A stretch of 11,963 nt of DNA from an uncultured Bacteroidales bacterium (lineage in GTDB: Bacteria > Bacteroidota > Bacteroidia > Bacteroidales > Muribaculaceae): assembly GCA_900552315.1 (NCBI GenBank), contig URZM01000057.1, positions 1 to 11,963 on the forward strand, read 5' to 3'. Position 1 is the stretch's first letter. Each line of letters opens with the position of its first letter. Under the pieces are notes generated by a model, which was not told the DNA's origin, ran no database searches, and saw nothing but the letters and a program-made list of their open reading frames with translations. The translations under genes and the position numbers were made by a program. This document shows, in pieces, positions 1 through 6,053 of the stretch.

Positions 1-138
1 TCACCCCTTCCCATTCAAACTTCCCCCGCTATAAAATAACAGGCTTTTCGGAAGCACAAGACTTTTTTAAATGAAAGAGCCGTGAGAATTATGTTGTAAA
101 ATATGTTTGGGGGCATCTGTTATACCGTAAAAAATTGC

Positions 139-146
139 TACCTTTG
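139..146 (+). promoter_or_regulatory. Bacteroidetes-type -7 promoter element upstream of malQ
   Basis: TACCTTTG matches the Bacteroidetes -7 consensus TAnnTTTG exactly. It sits in the AT-rich stretch before the GC-rich leader. Transcription would start a few bases after 146, giving a leader of about 215 bases to malQ. The -33 box is weak: the region around 117-120 (CTGT) has the right spacing but is a poor match to TTTG. Bases 1-138 hold no supportable gene. Confidence 0.55.
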
Positions 147-167
147 CACGGTGGAGTGTGCGGTCGC

Positions 168-184
168 CTCGCAACAATTGCGAG
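168..184 (+). other. Perfect 7-bp hairpin in the malQ leader
   Basis: CTCGCAA (168-174) and TTGCGAG (178-184) are exact reverse complements around a three-base CAA loop. It falls about 20 bases into the predicted transcript. No T-run follows, so it is not a terminator. It could stabilise the 5' end of the mRNA or form part of a larger fold. Confidence 0.45.
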
Positions 185-252
185 AAAGCGTGCAACCGGC
201 CATGCGGCATGCGTGTGACCGACCATGGATGCAAGCATGCGGCTACGATTCA

Positions 253-296
253 TCAACATGACGGATGCGTACAGTCAACATGACGGATGCGGCTTG
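253..296 (+). repeat. 22-base imperfect tandem duplication (two copies)
   Basis: The 17-mer TCAACATGACGGATGCG occurs at 253-269 and again at 275-291, a period of 22 bases. Over the full 22-base units (253-274 and 275-296) 18 positions agree. The repeat lies in the untranslated leader of malQ, roughly 70-115 bases before the start codon. Confidence 0.8.
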
Positions 297-366
297 CTTT
301 CTTGGCGGGCAGCCTCCGCCGGACAAAGATAGAGTAAACATTTTTCCAAGATAACCCCATCACAGC

Positions 367-3048
367 ATGAAGATTACGTTCAATATCAATTACCGGACCC
401 ACTGGGGGGAGTCTCTCTATATATGCGGAGACATCCCCGAACTGGGAGCCGGCAATGACCATGCCGCCCCGCAGCTCAATTATCTCGGCGGCGAGGCATG
501 GCAGCTCGAGATAGAGGCCAAGGACCTGAAGAAGGGTCTTGAATACCGATATATAGTCAAGACCCCCGGCCAGGCGTGGCGTCTGGAGTGGGGGGAGCCT
601 CACAGGCTCAAGGCGGAGCCGGGGCTGCGCAATGTCGAGGTGTTCGACAGGTGGCAGGACCAGCCTTATGACAAGCCTTACTATTCAAGCGCTTTCGTGG
701 ACGGCATGCTGCACCGCCCGTTCCGATCGCAGCCGCTGAAGGTTTCGGCGGGCCTGCTCAACGTGCGTGTGCAGGCTCCCATGGTGGCTCCCGACGAGGT
801 GCTGGCCATAGCCGGAGAGTCGAAGGCTCTCGGAGGGTGGGACCTGAAGCAGGCCGTGCGCATGAACGACGCTCGCTTTCCCGAGTGGGAGGCCAACATC
901 CCCCTGGCAGGCATGGAGTTCCCGTGCGAATACAAGTTCGTGATCCTGAAGGAGAAAACGGGTGAGGTCGTGGCCTGGGAAATGCGCAACAACCGCGTGT
1001 TCGACCCCAGCACGCTCCCCTCCGGAAACGGCGCCATGGTCGAGGCCGGCATGCGCTTCGTGAACCCGCTGCGTCCCTGGAAGGGAGCGGGAACAGCCAT
1101 ACCCGTGTTCTCGGTGCGCTCCGAGGAGGATTTCGGCGTAGGTGATTTCCTCGACCTGAAGAAGATGGTGGACTGGTGCGCCATGACGGGTCAGAAGGTG
1201 CTTCAGCTGCTGCCGGTGAACGACACAACCATGACAGGCTCATGGACCGACTCCTATCCTTACAACGCCAACTCCACCTTCGCGCTGCACCCCATGTACC
1301 TGCGCCTGCAGGCCGTAGGCAAGCTGAAGGACAAGAAGCGCCAGGCGCACTACGAGCAGATGGGACAGGCCCTCAACCGTCTGGACGCCGTGGATTACGA
1401 ACAGGTGAACGCCGGCAAGCTCTCCTTCCTGCGAGAGCTCTATGCCGAGTCCGGGGCAGCCGTGCGCAAGGAAAAAGCCTACAAGGAATTTGTCAAGGCC
1501 AACGAGTACTGGCTGCGTCCCTACGCCGCCTTCTGCGCCCTGCGCGACATGAACGGCACCCCCGAGATGGACAAGTGGGGCGAATACGCGGTGTACTCGC
1601 CCGAGAAGGTGGACAAGCTGCAGAAGGAACACGCAGAGGAGATGCTGTTCACCTATTTCCTGCAATACCACCTGGACAAGCAGCTGCGCGAGGTGCGCGA
1701 CTACGCCCACCAGAAAGGAGTGGTACTCAAAGGCGACATACCCATAGGCATCTCGCGCACCAGCGTGGACGCATGGGTGTACCCCCACCTCTTCTTCATG
1801 GAGAGCCAGGCGGGCGCTCCGCCGGATGATTTCTCCATCTTGGGGCAGAACTGGGGATTCCCCACCTACAACTGGGAGGAGATGAGCCGCGACGGATTCG
1901 CCTGGTGGAAGGCCCGCTTCTCGAAGATGAGCGAGTATTTCGACGCCTACCGCATAGACCACGTGCTGGGCTTCTTCCGCATCTGGCAGATACCGATGGA
2001 TGCCCTCCACGGGCTTCTCGGCGTGTTCCAGCCCGCGCTTCCCTTCACCCCTGACGAGCTGCGTCACGATTTCGATTTCTGGATCAACCCGGAGGTGCAG
2101 GCCCGCCCGCTCATACTGGAGTGGATGCTCACCGATTTCTTCGGGGGCAACACGGCCAAGGCCAAGGAGGAATACCTCAACCACATAGGGGGCGACCGCT
2201 ACGAACTGAAGCCCCAGGTGGACACGCAGCGCAAGGTGGCCGAGCATTTCGCCGCGCTTCCCAAGAACGAGGACAACGAGCAGCTGTGCAACGGCCTACT
2301 CGGACTGATAGACAACGTCCTCTTTATCGAGGACCCTGTGGAGAAAGGCAAATACCACCCGCGCATAGCGGCACAGATGACCCACCAGTACCGCTGCCTG
2401 AGCGACTACGAGCGCTGGTGCTTCGACCGCCTGTACAATGATTTCTTCTATCACCGCCACAACGATTTCTGGTACGGCAAGGCCATGTGGAAACTCCCGG
2501 CGCTCACCGAGAGCACCAAGATGCTGTGCTGCGCCGAGGACCTGGGCATGATACCGGACTGCGTGCCGGCGGTGATGCACAACCTCCAGATACTGAGTCT
2601 GGAGATACAGCGCATGCCCAAGGACCCCACCGTGGAGTTCGGCAACACCTGGAGCTATCCCTACTACAGCGTATGCACCTCCTCCACGCATGACATGCCC
2701 GGCATACGCGCCTGGTGGGAGAGCGACCACGCCATGGCGCAGCGCTTCTACAACCAGGTGCTGCATGAGGGCGGCGAGGCTCCCTATTTCGCCGAGCCCT
2801 GGATATGCGGTCGCATCCTGGACCTCCAGCTCAACTCCCCCTCCATGCTCTGCATCCTGCCCTTGCAGGACTGGCTGAGCGCCGACGGCCAGCTGCGTCG
2901 CCAGAACCCGGCCGACGAGCAGATAAACGTGCCGGCCATCTCCCGTCACTACTGGAGATACCGCATGCACCTCACTGTGGAGCAGCTCATGGAGCAGACC
3001 GAGTTCAACGCCGAGGTTGCCCGCCGCATCAAAGACTCCGGACGCTGA
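367..3048 (+). CDS. malQ: 4-alpha-glucanotransferase (amylomaltase), DPE2-like, with two CBM20 domains
   Basis: This cytoplasmic GH77 disproportionating enzyme transfers alpha-1,4-glucan segments between malto-oligosaccharides or glycogen-type acceptors and can release glucose. The protein has 893 residues and no signal peptide. Two starch-binding CBM20 domains come first (about 1-105 and 130-228), then the GH77 barrel from about 238. Catalytic residues are visible: nucleophile D531 in YRIDHVLGFF, acid/base E724 in CCAEDLG, and D776 in SSTHDMP. D531 and E724 are 193 residues apart, against about 47 in short bacterial MalQ. Such an insert, together with tandem CBM20 domains, is the hallmark of plant DPE2 and its bacterial relatives. 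The ATG at 367 opens directly into the first CBM20 strand. A promoter and long leader precede the gene and a terminator follows, so it is probably transcribed alone. The downstream phosphohexomutase fits the same maltodextrin/glycogen pathway. Confidence 0.95.
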   Translation: MKITFNINYRTHWGESLYICGDIPELGAGNDHAAPQLNYLGGEAWQLEIEAKDLKKGLEYRYIVKTPGQAWRLEWGEPHRLKAEPGLRNVEVFDRWQDQPYDKPYYSSAFVDGMLHRPFRSQPLKVSAGLLNVRVQAPMVAPDEVLAIAGESKALGGWDLKQAVRMNDARFPEWEANIPLAGMEFPCEYKFVILKEKTGEVVAWEMRNNRVFDPSTLPSGNGAMVEAGMRFVNPLRPWKGAGTAIPVFSVRSEEDFGVGDFLDLKKMVDWCAMTGQKVLQLLPVNDTTMTGSWTDSYPYNANSTFALHPMYLRLQAVGKLKDKKRQAHYEQMGQALNRLDAVDYEQVNAGKLSFLRELYAESGAAVRKEKAYKEFVKANEYWLRPYAAFCALRDMNGTPEMDKWGEYAVYSPEKVDKLQKEHAEEMLFTYFLQYHLDKQLREVRDYAHQKGVVLKGDIPIGISRTSVDAWVYPHLFFMESQAGAPPDDFSILGQNWGFPTYNWEEMSRDGFAWWKARFSKMSEYFDAYRIDHVLGFFRIWQIPMDALHGLLGVFQPALPFTPDELRHDFDFWINPEVQARPLILEWMLTDFFGGNTAKAKEEYLNHIGGDRYELKPQVDTQRKVAEHFAALPKNEDNEQLCNGLLGLIDNVLFIEDPVEKGKYHPRIAAQMTHQYRCLSDYERWCFDRLYNDFFYHRHNDFWYGKAMWKLPALTESTKMLCCAEDLGMIPDCVPAVMHNLQILSLEIQRMPKDPTVEFGNTWSYPYYSVCTSSTHDMPGIRAWWESDHAMAQRFYNQVLHEGGEAPYFAEPWICGRILDLQLNSPSMLCILPLQDWLSADGQLRRQNPADEQINVPAISRHYWRYRMHLTVEQLMEQTEFNAEVARRIKDSGR

Positions 3049-3070
3049 CCAGGATCCTGACATCACAAGG

Positions 3071-3121
3071 CCGCAGGGACCGCGCCTCGCACGGCGCCCC
3101 TGCGGTCCCCTCCACTTTTTT
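3071..3121 (+). terminator. Intrinsic terminator after malQ
   Basis: CCGCAGGG (3071-3078) pairs with CCCTGCGG (3098-3105), and inside it GCGCC (3082-3086) pairs with GGCGC (3093-3097) around a six-base loop. A second, mutually exclusive stem is GGGACCGC (3076-3083) with GCGGTCCC (3102-3109). T6 at 3116-3121 lies 6-10 bases beyond the stems. The hairpin begins 22 bases after the malQ stop codon. Stem strength, T-run and position all support transcription termination. Confidence 0.75.
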
Positions 3122-3245
3122 CATCTCGCGGAAAGCCTTTTCGGCCTTTTCGTTGTTATAGATTACAGACGGGTACGCCATGCCCCCGCCCTCGGCGGCG
3201 CACGTCCCCGCCAACAGAGTGTGTAACCCAAACTTAATGATTTAT

Positions 3246-4997
3246 ATGGAGAAAGACGATTTGTTGAAGCAAGTGATAGAGAAAGCAGAGAAATGGCTTA
3301 CCCCGCAATATGACGAGCAGACCCGCGCCGAGGTGAAGGCCATGCTCGAGGCCGAGGACAAGACACCCCTCATAGAGGCGTTCTACAAGGACCTCGAGTT
3401 CGGCACCGGCGGACTGCGCGGCATCATGGGAGCCGGCTCCAACCGTATGAACATATACACCGTGGGGGCCGCCACACAAGGTCTGGCCAACTACCTGAAC
3501 GACACGTTCAAGGAGCTTCCGCAGATAAGCGTGTGCGTGGGCCACGACGTGCGCCACAACTCGCGCAAGTTCGCCGAGCTGGCCGCCGACATCTTCTCGG
3601 CCAACGGCATCAAGGTGTATCTCTTCGACTCATGCCGCCCCACCCCTGAGATTTCCTACGGCATACGCCACCTGGGCTGCCAGAGCGGCGTGGTGGTGAC
3701 CGCCTCACACAACCCCAAGGAATACAACGGCTACAAGGCTTACTGGAGCGACGGCGCGCAGATGATAGCCCCCCACGACGTGAAGACCATAGAGTACGTG
3801 AACGCCATAACCTCCGTGGACCAGATCAAATTCACCCCACGCAAGGAGCTGATAGAGATCATAGGCAAGGACATCGACAACGATTTCCTGACGGATGTCC
3901 ACAAGCTCTCCCTCTCCCCCGAGGCCATCAAGCGTCACCACGACATGAAGATAGTCTACACCCCCATCCACGGCACAGGCTCCATGCTCATCTACGACTC
4001 GCTGGCCCGCTGGGGATTCACCAACGTAATTCACGTGCCTGAGCAGGACGTGCAGAGCGGTGACTTCCCCACCGTGGACAGCCCCAACCCGGAAAACGCC
4101 TCCGCCATGGCCATGGCCATAGCCAAAGCCAAGGAGACCGGAGCCGAGGTGGTGGTGGCCTCCGACCCCGACGCCGACCGAATCGGTCTGGTGGTGCGCG
4201 ACAAGAAGGGTGAGTACCAGCTCGTGAACGGCAACCAGATCGTGATGCTCTTCCTCTACTACATCATCACGCGCAACGCGGAGCTCGGCCGCCTCGACGG
4301 TTCGGAGTACTGCGTGAAGACCATCGTCACCACCGAGGCCGTGAAGCGCATAGCCGACGCCAACGGGGTGAAATGTTATGACTGCTACACCGGCTTCAAG
4401 TGGATCGCCAACGTGATGCGCGACAACGAGGGCACCGCCCGCTACCTGGGCGGAGGCGAGGAGAGCTACGGCTTCCTGGCCGAGGATTTCGTAAGAGACA
4501 AGGACGCCGTCTCGGCCATATCCCTCATGTGCGAGATAGCCGCCTGGGCAGCCGACAAGGGCAAGAACCTATACGAGGTGCTCGTGGAGATATACAGCGA
4601 ATACGGCTTCTCCCGCGAAAGGGGGGTGAGCGTGGTGCGCCCCGGCAAGTCCGGAGCGGAGGAGATAGTGGCCATGATGAAGGAGTTCCGCGCGAACCCG
4701 CCCAAGGAGCTGGACGGCGTGCCCGTGACCGCCAAGAAGGACTACCTCGACCTCAACTGCACAAACCTCAAGACAGGTCAGGTTGAGAAGCTCGATTTCC
4801 CCACCACCTCCAACGTGCTCCAGTTCTTCACCGACAAGGGAGACAAGATAAGCATCCGTCCCTCCGGCACCGAGCCCAAGATCAAGTTCTACATCGAGGT
4901 GCGCGACGACATGAAAGACCCTGCGGAGTACGAGGAGCTTGTGGCCCGCGCCGAGAAGAAGATAGACCGTATCCTGGGCGAGCTGGGCGTGAAATGA
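3246..4997 (+). CDS. Phospho-sugar mutase (phosphoglucomutase/phosphomannomutase family)
   Basis: This alpha-D-phosphohexomutase interconverts hexose 1- and 6-phosphates, most likely glucose 1-phosphate and glucose 6-phosphate, in the cytoplasm. From the ATG at 3246 it has 583 residues, close to the roughly 580 of PgcA-type bacterial enzymes. All four signature loops are intact: phosphoserine loop TASHNP with S154, metal loop DPDADR (D307, D309, D311), sugar-specificity loop GGEESYG (403-409), and phosphate-binding loop RPSGTEPK (538-545). Starts at 3237 (three extra residues) or 3180 are open. The 3180 frame adds a Pro/Ala-rich tail unlike the family, and MEKDDLLKQVIEKAEKWL is a typical N-terminus. 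The gene is separated from malQ by a terminator but belongs with it in glycogen/maltodextrin use and nucleotide-sugar supply. Substrate choice between glucose and mannose phosphates cannot be settled by eye. Confidence 0.93.
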   Translation: MEKDDLLKQVIEKAEKWLTPQYDEQTRAEVKAMLEAEDKTPLIEAFYKDLEFGTGGLRGIMGAGSNRMNIYTVGAATQGLANYLNDTFKELPQISVCVGHDVRHNSRKFAELAADIFSANGIKVYLFDSCRPTPEISYGIRHLGCQSGVVVTASHNPKEYNGYKAYWSDGAQMIAPHDVKTIEYVNAITSVDQIKFTPRKELIEIIGKDIDNDFLTDVHKLSLSPEAIKRHHDMKIVYTPIHGTGSMLIYDSLARWGFTNVIHVPEQDVQSGDFPTVDSPNPENASAMAMAIAKAKETGAEVVVASDPDADRIGLVVRDKKGEYQLVNGNQIVMLFLYYIITRNAELGRLDGSEYCVKTIVTTEAVKRIADANGVKCYDCYTGFKWIANVMRDNEGTARYLGGGEESYGFLAEDFVRDKDAVSAISLMCEIAAWAADKGKNLYEVLVEIYSEYGFSRERGVSVVRPGKSGAEEIVAMMKEFRANPPKELDGVPVTAKKDYLDLNCTNLKTGQVEKLDFPTTSNVLQFFTDKGDKISIRPSGTEPKIKFYIEVRDDMKDPAEYEELVARAEKKIDRILGELGVK

Positions 4998-5031
4998 CAT
5001 ATTCCACACGTCCCGCAGGTCCATCCCGCAA

Positions 5032-5069
5032 GACAGGCCAGGCAGACCGCGAACCGCTCGCGGCCTGTC
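5032..5069 (+). terminator. Hairpin after the phosphohexomutase gene, possible weak terminator
   Basis: GACAGGCC (5032-5039) and GGCCTGTC (5062-5069) are perfect reverse complements. A second small stem, GCGA (5049-5052) with TCGC (5058-5061), lies within the loop. The hairpin begins 35 bases after the stop codon. Only a TTT follows (5074-5076), so it may be a weak terminator or an mRNA 3'-end stabiliser. The next gene starts 38 bases further on. Confidence 0.4.
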
Positions 5070-5082
5070 CGGCTTTCCGCTG

Positions 5083-5101
5083 ACACACACATCACACACA
5101 C
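5083..5101 (+). repeat. CA-dinucleotide tract before the CpsB-like gene
   Basis: The stretch is AC repeats broken by a single T, ending six bases before the chosen ATG. It occupies the place where a ribosome binding site would be and contains no Shine-Dalgarno sequence. An unstructured A/C-rich leader next to the start codon would favour translation initiation in this phylum; that role is inferred. Confidence 0.6.
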
Positions 5102-5107
5102 TTGCAT

Positions 5108-5845
5108 ATGTTCGGATTCTTCCATACGCGCAGCCTGCCTGAACTGTTCTGGCACACTGACCTGCACAGCCATGTCTGTCCCGGAATAGACGACGGCTCC
5201 CCCACCCCGCACAGGAGCGTGCAGCTCGTGCAGGGAATGGCGGAGCTGGGCTTCACGCGCATGATCGTAACCCCCCACGTCACGGACGAGACCTTTCCGA
5301 ACACGCCGCTAACCATCTCAGAGTCGTTCAGCCGTCTCAGGCTCGCATGCCGGGAGGCCGGCCTCCAGATGGAGTTCCACTGCTCGGCCGAATACCGCAT
5401 AGACGACATCCTGTACACAATGCTCAGGCAAGACACCGTCAGTCCCATACCGGGCGGCTATCTGCTGGTGGAAAACTCATGGTTCCAGGAACCCTTCGGT
5501 CTGGACAATTTCATGTTCGACCTCCGAGGCGGCAAGGGACTGAAGCCCATAATGGCCCATCCCGAGCGATATGGCTATTACCAGCGGCACCGTGAGCGCC
5601 TGGAGGAGCTGCACGCCTCAGGAGTCCACCTGCAAGTGAACCTGCTCTCCCTGGCGGGGCATTACGGGCGCCAGGCGAAGCATACCGCCGAGTGGCTGCT
5701 GACCCATGGCATGGTGTCCTTCGTGGGAAGCGACCTGCACCGCATGGGCCATCTGGACGCCATTCGCGAATACCTGTGTTCACGAGACTATCGCAAGCTC
5801 GAAGCCAAGGCGCACCTCATCCTGAACGACACGCTATGTCCATGA
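5108..5845 (+). CDS. PHP-domain tyrosine-protein phosphatase, CpsB/CapC/YwqE family
   Basis: This is a metal-dependent phosphatase of the polymerase-and-histidinol-phosphatase fold. Family members dephosphorylate bacterial tyrosine kinases and their targets in capsule or exopolysaccharide control. From the ATG at 5108 it has 245 residues, the usual family length. Metal and active-site motifs are present: D18-L-H20-S-H22 followed by GIDDGS, TPH (H57), AEYRID (E95), AHPERY (H151) and GSDLH (D209, H211). No signal peptide or membrane segment is seen, so it should be cytoplasmic. An in-frame TTG at 5102 would add two residues, but ATG is preferred. No BY-kinase, polysaccharide exporter or glycosyltransferase gene appears in the window, so the partner kinase is unknown. 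The gene lies between the mutase and the envelope operon, set off by 110 and 208 non-coding bases. Confidence 0.88.
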   Translation: MFGFFHTRSLPELFWHTDLHSHVCPGIDDGSPTPHRSVQLVQGMAELGFTRMIVTPHVTDETFPNTPLTISESFSRLRLACREAGLQMEFHCSAEYRIDDILYTMLRQDTVSPIPGGYLLVENSWFQEPFGLDNFMFDLRGGKGLKPIMAHPERYGYYQRHRERLEELHASGVHLQVNLLSLAGHYGRQAKHTAEWLLTHGMVSFVGSDLHRMGHLDAIREYLCSRDYRKLEAKAHLILNDTLCP

Positions 5846-5877
5846 CCCCCTAATCACGATAAACCGCGTGCGTGAGT

Positions 5878-5894
5878 GTTTAATTATGTTAAAC
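5878..5894. promoter_or_regulatory. 17-base palindrome, possible operator
   Basis: GTTTAA (5878-5883) and TTAAAC (5889-5894) are reverse complements around TTATG. It lies in the 208-base gap between the CpsB-like gene and the envelope operon, about 115 bases before the operon's -7 element. The AT-rich arms suit a protein-binding site better than an RNA hairpin. No regulator is identified. Confidence 0.3.
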
Positions 5895-5997
5895 CACCCG
5901 CGCACCAGCCTTTATACACCCCTGAATACCACACGATTATACTACCGCACAACAGTTCGATGCGCTTAACGGCGGCACAGGTGGGCGCGAGGGTGGC

Positions 5998-6015
5998 TTT
6001 TTTTTTGTAAATTTG
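5998..6015 (+). promoter_or_regulatory. Promoter of the SurA-like/OstA/mutL operon: T9 tract plus perfect -7 element
   Basis: TAAATTTG (6008-6015) is an exact match to the Bacteroidetes -7 consensus TAnnTTTG. Nine consecutive T residues (5998-6006) sit one base upstream, inside what would be the -33/-7 spacer. No TTTG is seen at the expected -33 position. The start codon at 6054 lies 38 bases after the element, a normal leader length. T9 could also be read as the tail of a terminator for the gene before, but no compact hairpin precedes it; the only pairing found is CCACCC-GCGC (5894-5903) with GCGC-GA-GGGTGG (5985-5996) across 81 bases. Confidence 0.6.
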
Positions 6016-6053
6016 CAGTTGAAAGGGGAAACCACATCCGTCCCCAATGCACC

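Larger units (their letters stand above)
147..366 (+). other. Long GC-rich 5' leader of malQ
   Basis: About 220 bases lie between the -7 element and the malQ ATG, with no convincing gene. Visible structure includes a 7-bp perfect hairpin at 168-184, a repeated CATGCGGC (201-208 and 236-243), a tandem duplication at 253-296, and a GC hairpin with GGCGG at 304-308 pairing CCGCC at 316-320. T5 at 341-345 is about 20 bases past that hairpin, too far for a standard intrinsic terminator. A 35-codon ATG frame (225-332) exists, but the 22-base duplication inside it is not a multiple of three and its product resembles nothing I know. A regulatory leader is possible. I recognise no riboswitch class. 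Confidence 0.4.

Noticed and set aside
1..30. Possible end of a - strand gene, because the window begins with TCA (reverse of TGA)
   Set aside because: The reverse frame runs into a stop after about 20 codons with no plausible start, so it is chance.
225..332. 35-codon frame in the malQ leader (possible leader peptide)
   Set aside because: There is no recognisable product or attenuator layout. The internal 22-base duplication shifts the frame, so coding constraint is unlikely.
404..595. Two G6 tracts early in malQ (404-409 and 590-595) and one in the mutase gene (4621-4626), as phase-variation sites
   Set aside because: Six-base G runs are expected by chance in GC-rich coding sequence and are short for phase variation. 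All frames are intact.
1176..1829. 217-codon + strand frame overlapping malQ
   Set aside because: It is an out-of-frame shadow rich in Arg, Ala and Gly with no family resemblance, lying entirely within the GH77 domain of malQ.
1240..2247. 335-codon open frame on the - strand inside malQ, with similar long antisense frames elsewhere (for example 2296-3066 and 8896-9666)
   Set aside because: These are antisense shadows of a GC-rich, strongly biased coding strand. Their translations are low-complexity and have no domain signature, while the + strand genes are unmistakable.
3138..3166. Possible promoter for the phosphohexomutase gene around TAGATTAC (3159-3166)
   Set aside because: It matches only part of the -7 consensus and has no clear -33 element. 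A promoter is expected after the terminator, but I cannot place it.
3180..3245. Upstream extension of the phosphohexomutase start
   Set aside because: The added residues (MPPPSAAHVPANR...) do not resemble the family N-terminus and overlap sequence that reads as intergenic. ATG at 3246 (or 3237) fits better.
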